This document shows, piece by piece, positions 50,854 through 62,511 of a stretch of 64,000 nt of DNA; the first letter of the stretch is position 1, and every line of letters starts with the position of its first letter. A program made the position numbers and the translations under genes. The DNA is from Salipiger bermudensis (GTDB taxonomy: Bacteria; Pseudomonadota; Alphaproteobacteria; Rhodobacterales; Rhodobacteraceae), in assembly GCF_020171625.1 (NCBI RefSeq), contig NZ_JAIUZY010000004.1, positions 1 to 64,000 of the forward strand. The letters run 5' to 3'. The notes beneath the pieces are model-generated. The model did no database searches. It was not told where the DNA came from and saw nothing but the letters and a program-made list of their open reading frames with translations.

Positions 50854-50971
50854 CGGATTCGAAAATACCGAATCTAATCGCCGCGCTTAGTGGAGGTGAA
50901 CGCGCCGGGAGTGAACCGCCGCGCCAAGGCGCCCCTTCCCGCGAGAGAAAGGCGCCGCGACGCCGCCCGCC

Positions 50972-51940
50972 CTACTCTCCGACCAGAACGCGCAGATCGC
51001 CCTCGAGCCACGGCAACTGGCGCAAGGCCGGCGCAATCACCAGCTCGGAAACCAGCTTGCGCATGGTGCGCGCCACGTCGCGCGGCACCCGGTCGCTCCA
51101 GTCGGCATCGGCAAACAGCGAGATGGTGCGCGCGAACGGGCTGAAGGGCAGCGGGTGCGCCTCCATCTGTTCGTGGAAGCGCCCGGCCCGCATGTAGCCC
51201 AGCGGCGTGGTGATGCCCCAGCCGACACCGCGCGCTACCAGCGTCATCAGCGACAGGTGCGCGCCGATCTCGAAGCGCTCGGGGAAATCGAGCTTCTGAC
51301 GCTTCAGATGCGCCTCGATCTGCCGCCCGATGAGTTGGTCGCGATCATAGCGCAGCATGGGCAGGCCGTTCATCAGGGCCTCTGCCCCGCCGGCCTCGGC
51401 CAGAGCGCCGCGCGCGCAGACCAGCATGAACGGATCGCGCACCAGCGGATACTCGACCACACCCTCCGTCACCGCACCGGCGCTGGCCGCGATGGCAATG
51501 TGCAGCTTGCGCGCGCCCATCGCCTCGGCGATCTCGTGGCTCGGGGCGGTGGTCAGCTTGAAACGGCAGCGCGTCATGCTTTCGGCAAGCAGGGTGACAA
51601 GCTTCGGCGTCAGGTCGTTGTCGAAATCGTCGATCACACCGAGGTTCAGCGTGCTGAGATGGGTCAGGTCCATCACCGTCAGCTCGTTCTGCGCCAGCCG
51701 CAACTGGCTCAGCACCGACTGGGTGCGCAGCAGGAACGAGCGCCCGGCCTGCGTCAGCCGCATCGGGCGGCGGCCGTGATCGACCAGATCGGCGCCGAGC
51801 GCGGTTTCGAGATTGCGCATCTGCTGGCTCACCGCGGGCTGGCTCAGCCCGGTCATCTCGGCCGCCTGCGCCACCGAGCCGGTGGCCGCCAGCGCCTCGA
51901 ACACCTCGAGGCCGCGCAGCGTGACGCCCTTCATGACCAT
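50972..51940 (-). CDS. LysR-family transcriptional regulator
   Basis: A 322-residue LTTR. The N-terminal winged HTH is RGLEVFEALAATGSVAQAAE, then MTGLSQPAVSQQMRNLE, followed by a linker helix (RLTQAGRSFLLRTQSVLSQLR) and a two-lobe effector domain (LNLGVIDDFDNDLTPKLV, VCARGALAEA). It is isolated: esterase gene convergent downstream, no divergent target gene within 500 nt. A T-N11-A palindrome 45 nt upstream of its start suggests self-regulation. Effector unknown. Confidence 0.88.
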   Translation of the reverse strand: MVMKGVTLRGLEVFEALAATGSVAQAAEMTGLSQPAVSQQMRNLETALGADLVDHGRRPMRLTQAGRSFLLRTQSVLSQLRLAQNELTVMDLTHLSTLNLGVIDDFDNDLTPKLVTLLAESMTRCRFKLTTAPSHEIAEAMGARKLHIAIAASAGAVTEGVVEYPLVRDPFMLVCARGALAEAGGAEALMNGLPMLRYDRDQLIGRQIEAHLKRQKLDFPERFEIGAHLSLMTLVARGVGWGITTPLGYMRAGRFHEQMEAHPLPFSPFARTISLFADADWSDRVPRDVARTMRKLVSELVIAPALRQLPWLEGDLRVLVGE

Positions 51941-52437
51941 CGGTTCTCTCCCGCTCGGGCGCGGACAGGCCGCACCCCCGAATATTCACCTTTTGTGAAA
52001 CTCCGCCCCTCAAAGGTCAACCGTCGCCGTCCTGCCCCGAGCCTGCTGGCTCCGACAACGGTCCCCGCGCCCGACCTCCTGCCTGAGTGCGTGGCCGACA
52101 TGTCCAGCGTCGCGATACTTGTGATGGCGGGGTTGCGAGGATGCCGGGCGAGACGAGGCCTTGTGGCGTAACCCGTGTTATGGATCGTCCGCGCTGCCGA
52201 CGCGCGGGCTAAGGCTCGCCCATGCGCCGGGCGCGCGGGCCGCAACGGCAGCGGAGGCGCGGCCCGTCCGGCGAGGAACAGGCAGCGACTGCCTCGGGCC
52301 CTGTTCTTCGGATACGCACGGCTCAGCCCAAGGCGCAATTGGAGGGCACGCAGCGTAAGAGCCGCGCGCCCATCGCACCCGGCTCGCAAAGACGCACCTA
52401 CATTCGACCTTCAGCCTCTGGCATTAAAGCCCGCGGC
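51941..52437. other. 497-nt intergenic region downstream of the lipoprotein gene
   Basis: Contains the promoter of the LysR regulator, including the palindrome at 51985-51999. The remainder (52000-52437) is GC-rich and featureless to my eye; the readings of 60-150 codons across it have no starts with ribosome-binding sites and no recognisable content. Confidence 0.45.
51985..51999. promoter_or_regulatory. LysR-box palindrome
   Basis: TTCAC-CTTTT-GTGAA, which includes the T-N11-A core expected of LysR-type sites. It lies 45 nt upstream of the LysR gene start and is probably an autoregulatory site. Confidence 0.6.
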
Positions 52438-52782
52438 TCAGAGCCCCGTACACATGCTTTCGGCGCGGTTCACGAAGGCGCTATAGCGCTTCCAGAACTC
52501 CTTGTCGCGGTTGCGGTCCGACTGGCGGACCTCCTGCGCCTCGTGCGGATCGTCATAGAAGCGCACCATCCGGCGCTGGTCGCCGCCGCTCAGCTCGACA
52601 TCCGCCGCCGCCTGAATGCAGCCGCAGAGCTGCGGGTTGCGGGCACTGCGCTGCGAGTTGTTGCACGCCTTGCTCACCGGCCCGCTGGCCATCCGCACCA
52701 CGCGATAATCGTCGGAGGAGCCTCCGCCGCCGCCGCACCCGGCCACAAGGACCAACGCCAATACGCAGGAAATCGCTCTCAT
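52438..52782 (-). CDS. Small lipoprotein with a conserved cysteine domain
   Basis: A 114-residue lipoprotein. Signal and lipobox LALVLVAGC place the lipid on C16, followed by glycine/serine linker. The rest has paired cysteines ([25 protein letters not shown]) and a conserved [20 protein letters not shown] stretch. I recognise similar Rhodobacteraceae proteins, sometimes named as an arginine transporter in databases, but nothing here supports transport. Function unknown. Start at 52782; the longer reading begins in the lepA leader. Confidence 0.78.
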   Translation of the reverse strand: MRAISCVLALVLVAGCGGGGGSSDDYRVVRMASGPVSKACNNSQRSARNPQLCGCIQAAADVELSGGDQRRMVRFYDDPHEAQEVRQSDRNRDKEFWKRYSAFVNRAESMCTGL

Positions 52783-53026
52783 TCGCCTGTCACCTTTTCC
52801 GCTCGGCGCTCCCATGGGCTTATCGCCCTGCTGTTTCGGGAGCTTTTGCGACAAGATGCATGAAACCGCGGGCGGTTTCAATTCACCAGCCCGTCAGAAA
52901 CGCCGCTGCGCCGAGGCGCGCGGGCCCGCCCCGCGCGCGGCTGCGGCGCGGCACTGCCAAAAGACCCGCCCGAGACCCACAACTCACCTTGACCGGCCAG
53001 CGAAACACCCGCATATCCAGCAAATC

Positions 53027-54829
<1,803 letters not shown>

Positions 54830-54855
54830 GGTCTTCGGGCCCGGTTGGATTTGCG

Positions 54856-54885
54856 AAAGGGCGCCCGGCGGGCGCCCTTTCCTTT
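54856..54885 (+). terminator. Terminator after lepA
   Basis: Strong stem AAAGGGCGCCC-GGC-GGGCGCCCTTT followed by CCTTTT, 26 nt after the lepA stop. Confidence 0.92.
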
Positions 54886-55124
54886 TGAGGGCCCGCAATC
54901 GGCCCTTATTGGGCTTCGCCTTGCGCGCCCGTCCGAGCAGTGTCGGCGTGGTCTCAAGGCCGGAGGCCGGCGCGCCGCCCGGACGGCTGGCGATCTGGTG
55001 AACGCATCGCTGTGCTACGAGATCTTTCGGGCGTGGCCACGTCAAAGCGAAAGGCTCGAAAGTGAGATCGCCACCCCGCAGGCCGGCAATGGCGCGGCTT
55101 CAAAATCCCAGAGCGTAGCGACAA
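54886..55124. other. Intergenic region between lepA and the DUF4168 gene
   Basis: About 240 nt bounded by two terminators facing each other. It contains a GGCCGGAGGCCGG hairpin near 54957-54971 but no gene that I can support. Confidence 0.4.
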
Positions 55125-55152
55125 AGAAAAAGCCGCCCGGAAGGGCGGCTTT
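55125..55152 (-). terminator. Terminator after the DUF4168 gene
   Basis: On the minus strand, stem AAAGCCGCCC / GGGCGGCTTT with a 4-nt loop and a following T-rich run (TTTTTCTTTG) 28 nt after the stop. Confidence 0.85.
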
Positions 55153-55179
55153 CCCGAAAATTCAGAGCTTACGCCCGCA

Positions 55180-55629
55180 TCATTCCGTCATGGTCTCGGC
55201 GCCGCCCTGCTGGCGGGTCTCAAGCATCGCGAGGATGCGCTCGTTGAGCTCGGGGTTGGTCTGGGCGGCCTGACCGATCTCGTTATAGGTCTGCACGTCC
55301 ATGCCGTCGGTCTCCTCAACCGCGGTGGCCATCTCTTCCTGGGCCTCCTGCACCAGCGCCTGACGCTCGGAATCTTCCGGCGCGGCCTCGATCTTGGCCA
55401 TGTAGTCTTCCTGCACCGCCTGCACTTCCATCGCGGCGTTGACGAAGGAGCTCAGCTCATCCTCGCTGAAGCCGGCGGACGGGGTCTCGGGCATGGTTTC
55501 CGGGGCCGCCTGCGCGGGCGCCTCGGTTGCGGCAGGTTCGTCCATGGTCTGGGCCATGACCGGTGCGACGGGCGCGGCCACGAGAGCTGCGATGACGGTG
55601 GACTTGAGAAGCATACCATTGAGTTTCAT
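55180..55629 (-). CDS. DUF4168 family exported protein
   Basis: A 149-residue periplasmic protein. Signal peptide with hydrophobic core STVIAALVAAPVAPVMA, cleaved near AQTMD, then a low-complexity Pro/Ala/Glu segment, and the DUF4168 helical domain (FSEDELSSFVNAAMEVQAVQED, ETDGMDVQTYNEIGQAAQTNPEL). Function unknown. GAAGGAGACGT precedes the ATG. The gene is monocistronic, with a terminator on its 3' side. Confidence 0.85.
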   Translation of the reverse strand: MKLNGMLLKSTVIAALVAAPVAPVMAQTMDEPAATEAPAQAAPETMPETPSAGFSEDELSSFVNAAMEVQAVQEDYMAKIEAAPEDSERQALVQEAQEEMATAVEETDGMDVQTYNEIGQAAQTNPELNERILAMLETRQQGGAETMTE

Positions 55630-56117
55630 GACGTCTCCTTCCGGGATCTCCGGTTGTCAGTATCGTCGGGCACAGGGGCATCCTGCGCCGTCCCGACAGA
55701 GTTAGGCAGTGTTTCCCGCCGGATCAAAGGGGCGACGCGCTCGCCCGACCCCGGACAGCGAGGACTTGCCAGAACGGCCCAAACGCGCTGGCGGCGCGCC
55801 GCGCACGCAACTTGACGTTTCACCATCCGCCCCCACGCGCGAACCCCGGCCAAAAACCTCGCCGCGGAAGCGCGCCTTAGAAAAGGTTCCAATGACGTGG
55901 CGTGAGCCGAGCCAAACCCTGCCGAAGGCCGATCACGCGCCGGCACATTCCTGCAAATGGGGCCGAAAACCCGCAAATTCGTCGCGGTTCCGCAACAGCA
56001 AGATCATGTGATCGGTCCGTGTGGAGCGGAACGGCGGGGTGGTGGTTATCTCCCCAGTCGCCGCACCGGACCTTCCCCCGGCTCGGCGCGAGACACAAAA
56101 GCAATGGAGCAGAAGAC
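55630..56117. other. 488-nt intergenic region
   Basis: Divergent promoters of the DUF4168 gene and the small beta-barrel gene. Neither inspection of frames nor of repeats shows a gene or strong palindrome. Composition is somewhat lower in GC between 55960 and 56040. Confidence 0.4.
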
Positions 56118-56717
56118 ATGACCTTCAAACCGCTCATCCTCGTCCCTTTCCTCGCCACCCCGGCCTTCGCGGGTTCTCTTGATCAGACCCCGATCGAGCC
56201 CGCACCGGTGGCGCCCGTCGCCCCCGTCGCATCGCCGGTGACCGGCGACTGGACCGGTCCCTCGGTCGGTGTGCAGCTGGGTTACGGCTATGCCGATCCC
56301 GACGGTCCGGAAGACGAGACCTCGGACGGCGGCGTCTACGGCCTGAACGCCTATTACGACCACGATTTCGGCAACTGGGTTGCCGGTGCCGGCGTGGAGT
56401 ATGAGGGCACCAACATCGACCTCGGCGAGGCCGGCGATCTCGAGAGCATGGCCCGCGTCGGCGGCCGTCTCGGCTACGACCTGGGCAAGACCATGGTCTA
56501 CGGCCAGGGTGGTTATGCCCGCGCCATGACCGACGGCGGCAGCCTCGATGCCGGCGATTCCAACGGCTACTACGTGGGCGTCGGCGCCGAGACCTACGTG
56601 GCCGACAACGTCACCCTCAGCGGCGACGTGAAGTACAACGAGTTCAGCGATTTCGACAACGACGATCTCGAAGTCGGCGCGACCACCGCGACCGTCGGCC
56701 TGAACTACCGTTTCTAA
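56118..56717 (+). CDS. Outer-membrane beta-barrel porin-like protein
   Basis: A 199-residue exported protein. Short signal (MTFKPLILVPFLATPAFA), a proline-rich linker (PIEPAPVAPVAPVASPV), then an eight-stranded barrel typical of OmpA-like or Opa-like transmembrane domains (VGVQLGYGYADPDGP, YYVGVGAETYVADNVTLSGD) with glycine/aromatic alternation and a terminal aromatic (NYRF) for BAM recognition. No peptidoglycan-binding domain. Role unknown; probably a structural outer-membrane protein. Confidence 0.85.
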   Translation: MTFKPLILVPFLATPAFAGSLDQTPIEPAPVAPVAPVASPVTGDWTGPSVGVQLGYGYADPDGPEDETSDGGVYGLNAYYDHDFGNWVAGAGVEYEGTNIDLGEAGDLESMARVGGRLGYDLGKTMVYGQGGYARAMTDGGSLDAGDSNGYYVGVGAETYVADNVTLSGDVKYNEFSDFDNDDLEVGATTATVGLNYRF

Positions 56718-56743
56718 GCGCACGCCACGTGCACAAAGAAAGG

Positions 56744-56770
56744 GCCGCGTCCGGGATACCCGGGCGCGGC
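56744..56770. terminator. Hairpin between convergent genes
   Basis: GCCGCG-T-CCGGG / CCCGG-G-CGCGGC stem between the barrel gene and the efflux operon. It has no T-tract on either strand, so it is a weak terminator candidate serving both. Confidence 0.5.
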
Positions 56771-56823
56771 TCATTCATGTTCGGCCTGCTTCGCCCGGCT
56801 TATGATGGGCGAAGCGATGCGGC

Positions 56824-58203
56824 TCAGCTGTCGCGGGCGACGGTCCGCGTGGCGGTGGGAAACGCCCAGCCCTTGCCCGCGGCGACCTGCAGCGATGCCC
56901 AGCTGGTGGCGAGATCGCGCACGCTCGAGGCCAGCGTCAGGCGCGCGCTCGAGAGCGAGCGCTGCACGGTCAGCAGGTCGAGCAGGGTCGTGGTGCCGCC
57001 GCGATAGGTCTCGCGCGACAGCTCGACCACGCGCTCGTTCGACACGACGCTGCGCTGGTAGGCCGCGACCGCGCGGCGGTTGCGCAGATAGCTCGACTGG
57101 GCGCTCTGCACCTCTTCGACGGCGTCAAGCACCGAGGAGCGCCATTGCAGCTCGGCCTGCTCGGCCTGTGCGATCTGCTGGTCCCGCGACGCCCGCAGCG
57201 CCGGCTGGTTCAGCACCGGCACAAGCACCGACGGGCCGTAGGTCCAGGAGTCGAAGCCTTCGGTGCGGGTGATCGTGCCGCCCAGCGTCAGCGAGGGGTA
57301 AAGCGCCGCCTCGGCGATGCCGATCTCGGCGGTGGCGGCTGCGAGTTTGCGCTCGGCGGCGCGCACGTCGGGGCGGTTGCGCACCAGATCCGCGGGCACG
57401 CCGACATCGGCGCCCGAGGCCGGGCGCGGCTGGGCCGCTCCACGCTCGAGACGGTCCTCGATGGTCTGAACCGGCTGTGCCAGAAGCGTCGCGATGGCGT
57501 AGGTCGCGGCATAGAAGCCGGCCTCCAGCGTCGGCAGTGCCGCGAGATCGGCGTCGAGGCTGGCCTGCGCCTGTGCCTCGTCAAGCGCGGTGGCGGCGCC
57601 GGCCTCGCGCTGGCTCTGCACCAGCGAAAGCGTGTCGCGCCGGGTCTCGATGGTCTGACGGTTGATCGCGAGCGCGTTCTGGAAGTAGCGCATGTCGATG
57701 TAGTTGGTCACCAGCGACGACAGGTAGGCCAGACGCGCCGAGCCCACGCTCAGCTCGGCCGATTGCAGCGAGGCAAGTGCTGCCTCGCGCGAGCGCCGCT
57801 CGCCGCCGAACAGGTCGAGCACGATCGCCGGATTGAAGGAGCCGGAGTTGGCCGCGCTGTTGTCGACCATGTCGCTGCCCGACACGGTGCGCTGCGCCGA
57901 GAGGTTGCCGCTCACAAGGCTGGGAAGGCCGGTGGTCCGGGCCACCGCCTGCGCCTCTGCCACCCGCGCGATCGCGGTCTGGATGTCGAGGTTCTGGTTC
58001 AGACCGGTCTGCACCAGATCGTTGAGCGTCGCGTCGTTGAAGGCGCGCCACCAGTACTGCTGGGTCGCCTGCCCGATCGGTTGGGCGTTGCCTTCGGCGA
58101 ACGACACGGCGAGCGTCTGTTTCGGAGCCTGATAGTCGGGCCCGACGGTGCAGGCCGCGAGTCCCAGTGCGAGGGAAAGTAGGGCTGTTTTTTTCGGGGT
58201 CAT
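56824..58203 (-). CDS. Outer-membrane factor lipoprotein of the RND pump (NodT/OprM type)
   Basis: A 459-residue TolC-family protein with a lipoprotein signal (LALGLAACTVGPDY, lipid on the cysteine), the mark of the NodT/OprM subgroup. Two repeated OEP domains form the helical tunnel (GLNQNLDIQTAIARVAEAQA, YLSSLVTNYIDMRYFQNALA, TATLLDLL-like TTTLLDLLTVQRSLSSAR). It overlaps the RND gene by 4 nt (ATGA), so it is the third gene of the unit and gives the pump its outer-membrane channel. Confidence 0.9.
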   Translation of the reverse strand: MTPKKTALLSLALGLAACTVGPDYQAPKQTLAVSFAEGNAQPIGQATQQYWWRAFNDATLNDLVQTGLNQNLDIQTAIARVAEAQAVARTTGLPSLVSGNLSAQRTVSGSDMVDNSAANSGSFNPAIVLDLFGGERRSREAALASLQSAELSVGSARLAYLSSLVTNYIDMRYFQNALAINRQTIETRRDTLSLVQSQREAGAATALDEAQAQASLDADLAALPTLEAGFYAATYAIATLLAQPVQTIEDRLERGAAQPRPASGADVGVPADLVRNRPDVRAAERKLAAATAEIGIAEAALYPSLTLGGTITRTEGFDSWTYGPSVLVPVLNQPALRASRDQQIAQAEQAELQWRSSVLDAVEEVQSAQSSYLRNRRAVAAYQRSVVSNERVVELSRETYRGGTTTLLDLLTVQRSLSSARLTLASSVRDLATSWASLQVAAGKGWAFPTATRTVARDS

Positions 58204-61200
58204 CTGCTCGATACTCTGGAAGGCTTTCCGGACAGTAATTGCATGATTAAAGCATAAAAGGCAGGGACCAAGAAAATCCCGACAAAAGTTGAGGCAATCA
58301 TGCCACCAATCACCCCGATGCCGATGGCATTCTGGGCCGCGGCCCCTGCCCCGCTGGCCGTGGCAAGCGGGACCACCCCGAGGATGAAGGTCAGCGCGGT
58401 CATCAGGATCGGCCTGAGCCGCAGGCGCGCCGCTTCAACCGCCGCCTCCACGATGGAGCGCCCGCCCCGGCGCAGTTCCTCGGCAAACTCGACGATTAGG
58501 ATGGCGTTTCGCGCCGCAAGCCCGATGGTCGTCAACATGCCCACCTTGAAGTAGACGTCGTTGGACTGGCCAAAGGCCCAGGCCGCCAGCAACGCCCCGA
58601 GAACCCCGACCGGCACCCCGAGCATGACCGAGAACGGGATCGACCAGCTCTCGTAAAGCGCTGCGAGGGCGAGGAAAATCACCAGCGCCGAGATTGCGTA
58701 GAGATACGGCGCCTGATCGCCGGACTGCCGCTCCTGGTAACTGATCCCGGTCCAGGCGCTGCCATAGCCGCCATCGAGGCTTGCCACCATCTCCTCCATC
58801 GCGTCCATCGCCGCGCCGGAGCTGACGCCGTTGGCCGCCGAGCCGGAAACCTCCAGCGCCGCGGTGCCTCCGTAGCGTTGCAGCGACGGCGCGACGGGCT
58901 CCCAGTCGGTGGTCATGAAGGCCGAGAACGGCACCATCTCGCCGCTGTCGTTGATCGCGTACCACTTCATGATGTCCTCGGGCTGCATCCGGTGCTCCGG
59001 CGCGGCCTGCACGATCACCGGGCGCAGCGAGGCGCCGAGCACGAAGTCGTTGACCTCGGAGCCGGCAAAGATCACCGACAGCATGCTGTTCACCGCCGAC
59101 AGCGAGACGCCGAAGCTCTCGGCCTTTTCCTGATCGATGTCGATGCGCAGGGCGCTGTCATCCTCGGTGCCTCGGGCATCGACATTGGTGACCCGCGCAT
59201 TCTCGGCGCCGAGCGCCACAAGCTGTTCGGCCGCCGCCTTGAGCGCCTCGGGGCCGTTGCCGGCCTGGTCGATGAGGTACATCGAGAAGCCGCCGGTGTT
59301 GCCGAGGCCGGGAATGGCGGGGGGCTGCATGATCATCACCCGTCCCGCCCGGTGCCCGGCAAAGCGCGCATTGGCGCGGGCCGAGACATTGGCCGCCGAG
59401 AGCGCGGGATCGTTCTGCCGCGCCTCGAAGTCGCGCAGCTTCACGAAGACCATCGCGCTGTTCTGCCCGCTGCCGCCGAAGCCGAAGCCGAGCGCCGCGA
59501 AGGTCGCCTCGACTGCGTCGCCCTCCTCCTCGAGCAGATAGGCCTCGACCTCCTTGACGGTCTCGAGCGTCTGCTGAGAGGTCGCGCCTTCCGACAACGA
59601 CACCATGGTGATCAGAACACCCTGATCCTCGGTGGGGATGAACGAGCTTTCGAGCCGGTCGTTGAGCCACCACGCCCCGCCCAGCACCAGCGCCAGAGCG
59701 CCCAGCATCAGAACCCGCGCGCGCAGGCTCTGCTTGACGCCCCGCCCATACACATCTGTGACCCGGTCGAGACTGCGGTTGAACCATCGCGCCGGTGCGA
59801 AGCGGATCATCTCGTCGCGCGGGCGCAGCAGCTTGGCCGACATCGGCGGCGACAGGATGATCGCCACCAGAAGCGACAGGGTCATCGCCGTGACCATGGT
59901 GATCGAGAACTGACGGTAGATGACGCCGGTGGAGCCGCCGAAGAAGGCCATCGGCAGGAACACCGCCGCCAGCACCACGTTGATGCCCAGCAGCGCCGAG
60001 GTGATCTGCCCCATGCTCTTCCTGGTGGCCTCGCGCGCCGGGAGCCCCTCTTCGTCCATGATGCGTTCGACGTTCTCGACCACGACGATGGCATCGTCGA
60101 CCAGCAGGCCGATGGCCAGCACCATGGCGAACATGGTCAGCGTGTTGATGGTGAACCCGGTCGCGTAAAGCACCGCGAAAGTGCCCGCGAGCACCACCGG
60201 CACCGCGATCAACGGGATCAGCGTGGCGCGCCAGCTTTGCAGGAAGACGATCAGCACGAGGAAGACCAGCACCACCGCCTCGATCAGCGTGTGATAGACC
60301 TGCTCGATCGACAGCTCAACGAAGGGCGAGGTGTCATAGGCGATGCGGAACGCGACGCCCTCGGGCAGCGTGTTCTCGAGCCGCGCCATCGTCGCCTTGA
60401 CCGCGCGTGCGGTGTCGACGGCATTAGCGCCGGTCTCGAGGTTCACCCCGAAGCCCGCGGCGTTGAGCCCGTTGAAGCGCGAGCCGCCGCCATAGCTCGC
60501 CTGACCGATCTCGACATCGGCCACGTCGGCCAGCCGCACGGCGCCGCCATCCTCCTCGGTCTTGAGCAGGATGCGCTCGAACTGCTCCACGCCGGTGAGC
60601 TGGCTCTGCGCGGTGACGGTGGCGGTGAACTGCTGTCCCCTTACCGTGGGCTGCTCTCCCAGCGAGCCCACAGACACGGTGGTGTTCTGGTTCTGCACCG
60701 CCGCGACCACGTCCGACGGCGTGAGCTGGTAGCGCGCCAGCGCCAGCGGCTTCAGCCAGATCCGCATGGCATAGCCCGAGCCGAAGATGCTGACACCGCC
60801 CACGCCGCTGGTGCGCTGGATCGGGCCTTCGACGGTCTCGGTCAGGATGTCGCCGAGCTCCAGCGTCGATTGCGCGCCATCGGTCGACACGAGCGCGCCC
60901 ACCAGCAGGATTGACGAGGTCGAGCGGCGGATGCTGACGCCCTGGCTCTGCACCGCCGAGGGCAGCTGGCGCTCGACCTGGCTGACCTTGGTCTGCACCT
61001 CGTTCTGCGCATCGATCGGATCGACGCTGTCATCGAAGGTCAGCGCCAGCGAGGCCGACCCCTGCGAGGATTGCGCGGTCATGTAGATCATGCCCTCGAG
61101 CCCGGTCATCGAGTCCTCGATCACCCGGGTGACCGAGTTCTCGACCGCCTCGGCGGTGGCGCCGGGATAGCTGGCCGAGATGCGCACCGTGGTCGGGGCG

Positions 61201-61313
61201 ATGTCGGGATATTGCGACACCGGCAGGGAGAGGAAGGACCACGCCCCGGCAAGCATGGTCATCAGTGCCAGCACCCAGGCAAAGACCGGACGGCGGATGA
61301 AGAAAAGTCCCAC
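58200..61313 (-). CDS. RND multidrug efflux transporter, AcrB/HAE1 type
   Basis: A 1037-residue inner-membrane pump with twelve helices and two large periplasmic loops. In helix 4 the proton-relay aspartates are intact (IGLLVDDAIVVVENVER). The N-terminal FIRRPVFAWVLALMTMLAG, the FGSGYAMRIWL and GQASYGGGSRF porter segments and the C-terminal TTIGLAARNAILIVEFAEE are standard for the hydrophobe/amphiphile efflux family. It begins with GTG 4 nt after the adaptor stop. With the adaptor upstream and channel downstream this is a complete tripartite pump expelling drugs, dyes or bile-type compounds. Substrates not predictable. Confidence 0.93.
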   Translation of the reverse strand: MGLFFIRRPVFAWVLALMTMLAGAWSFLSLPVSQYPDIAPTTVRISASYPGATAEAVENSVTRVIEDSMTGLEGMIYMTAQSSQGSASLALTFDDSVDPIDAQNEVQTKVSQVERQLPSAVQSQGVSIRRSTSSILLVGALVSTDGAQSTLELGDILTETVEGPIQRTSGVGGVSIFGSGYAMRIWLKPLALARYQLTPSDVVAAVQNQNTTVSVGSLGEQPTVRGQQFTATVTAQSQLTGVEQFERILLKTEEDGGAVRLADVADVEIGQASYGGGSRFNGLNAAGFGVNLETGANAVDTARAVKATMARLENTLPEGVAFRIAYDTSPFVELSIEQVYHTLIEAVVLVFLVLIVFLQSWRATLIPLIAVPVVLAGTFAVLYATGFTINTLTMFAMVLAIGLLVDDAIVVVENVERIMDEEGLPAREATRKSMGQITSALLGINVVLAAVFLPMAFFGGSTGVIYRQFSITMVTAMTLSLLVAIILSPPMSAKLLRPRDEMIRFAPARWFNRSLDRVTDVYGRGVKQSLRARVLMLGALALVLGGAWWLNDRLESSFIPTEDQGVLITMVSLSEGATSQQTLETVKEVEAYLLEEEGDAVEATFAALGFGFGGSGQNSAMVFVKLRDFEARQNDPALSAANVSARANARFAGHRAGRVMIMQPPAIPGLGNTGGFSMYLIDQAGNGPEALKAAAEQLVALGAENARVTNVDARGTEDDSALRIDIDQEKAESFGVSLSAVNSMLSVIFAGSEVNDFVLGASLRPVIVQAAPEHRMQPEDIMKWYAINDSGEMVPFSAFMTTDWEPVAPSLQRYGGTAALEVSGSAANGVSSGAAMDAMEEMVASLDGGYGSAWTGISYQERQSGDQAPYLYAISALVIFLALAALYESWSIPFSVMLGVPVGVLGALLAAWAFGQSNDVYFKVGMLTTIGLAARNAILIVEFAEELRRGGRSIVEAAVEAARLRLRPILMTALTFILGVVPLATASGAGAAAQNAIGIGVIGGMIASTFVGIFLVPAFYALIMQLLSGKPSRVSSR

Positions 61314-61317
61314 TGTG

Positions 61318-62511
61318 TCAGTCCCCGTCCGTGCTGCCCTGAATCTCGGTGACGACCCCATCCTCCGAGATCGTGACTGGGACCGTGCGCACCGCCGCGC
61401 CGTCCTGCAGACTGCTGAGGCCGTCGACGATCAGGCTCTCGCCCGTCTCGACCCCGTCGGTCACCACCCAGGCATTGCGGTGGCTGCCCTGCTCCTCGAG
61501 CACGCGCCTCTGGGCGATGCCATCCACCGCGACGAAGGCGGTCAGTTCGCCGTTCGACGCGCGCGAGGTGGCGCCCTGCGGCACCAGAATCGCCTGCATC
61601 GTGCCAAGCGTGATGTCGACCCGCAGATATTGGCCCGGCAGGATGCGGCGCTCGGGATTGTCGAAGCGCAGCCGCATCGCGGTGGTGCCGGTGGTGGTCG
61701 AGACGGTGGTGCCGGGCGAGACGAGCTCGCCCTCGCTGGCATAGGTGTCGCCGGTCTCGAGCTGAAGATTGATCTCCAACCGGTCGCCGCGCTGCAACGA
61801 GCCGCTGTCGAAGCGGTTGCGGATCTCGCCGACGCGGCGGCTCGATTCGGCCACGTCGATATAGATCGGATCGAGCCGGGTGACGGTCGTGAGCGCATCG
61901 GTCTGGTTCTCGGTCACCAGCGATCCGACCGACACGGTGGGCACCTTGGGAAATCCCGAGATCGGCGAGGTGATCTCGGTGCGCTCGAGATCGAGACGCG
62001 CCACTTCCAATGCCGCTTCCGCCGAGCTGCGGTCGGCCTCGGCCTGCTTCAGGGAGACGCGCGCGGTGGCCATGTTCTCGGCGGTGATGCCTGTGCCGAG
62101 CAGGTTCTCGTAGCGGGTGACCGTTTCCTGTGCCGCATCGACCGAGGCCTGCGCCAGATCGACCGCGGCCTGCGCGGAGGCGACATCGGCGCGGTAGGTG
62201 TCGTCCTCGATGCGGAAGAGCACATCGCCAGCCGCGACCGGGCGGCCCGCTTCATAGATGATCTCCGATATCATCCCGCCCACGCGCGGGCGGATGTCCA
62301 CCTCCTGATAGGCGGTGGCCCGGCCCGGCACCGTGGTGGTGAAGGGCACCGCCTCGCGCTCCAGCGTGATGACCCCGACCTCGGTTTCGCGCCCACCCGG
62401 GGCGCCTCCGGCCTGTTGTGCGCTGCTGTCTCCTCCCCAGGACGACAGGATGACGGTCGCCATGGCAAACCCTGCAAGCCATGACGGGCGATAGGCGCAA
62501 CCTCGGTGCAT
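61318..62511 (-). CDS. Membrane-fusion protein (periplasmic adaptor) of the RND pump
   Basis: A 397-residue adaptor of the AcrA/MexA type, first gene of the pump operon. After an N-terminal hydrophobic signal (LAGFAMATVILSSWGG) come the beta-barrel, lipoyl (PRVGGMISEIIYEAGRPVAAG) and alpha-hairpin segments (QAAVDLAQASVDAAQETVTRYENLLGTG broken here at 20 residues in the actual chain by a turn), then ERTEITSPISGF and the membrane-proximal domain. Starts at 62511 with AGAGGT upstream. It lacks the lipobox of AcrA. No TetR or other local repressor is adjacent. Confidence 0.87.
   Translation of the reverse strand: MHRGCAYRPSWLAGFAMATVILSSWGGDSSAQQAGGAPGGRETEVGVITLEREAVPFTTTVPGRATAYQEVDIRPRVGGMISEIIYEAGRPVAAGDVLFRIEDDTYRADVASAQAAVDLAQASVDAAQETVTRYENLLGTGITAENMATARVSLKQAEADRSSAEAALEVARLDLERTEITSPISGFPKVPTVSVGSLVTENQTDALTTVTRLDPIYIDVAESSRRVGEIRNRFDSGSLQRGDRLEINLQLETGDTYASEGELVSPGTTVSTTTGTTAMRLRFDNPERRILPGQYLRVDITLGTMQAILVPQGATSRASNGELTAFVAVDGIAQRRVLEEQGSHRNAWVVTDGVETGESLIVDGLSSLQDGAAVRTVPVTISEDGVVTEIQGSTDGD

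Noticed and set aside
52014-52437. Small genes on either strand downstream of the lipoprotein gene
   Set aside because: Frames of up to 150 codons lack starts with ribosome-binding sites, and their translations are Arg/Ala-rich without recognisable content.
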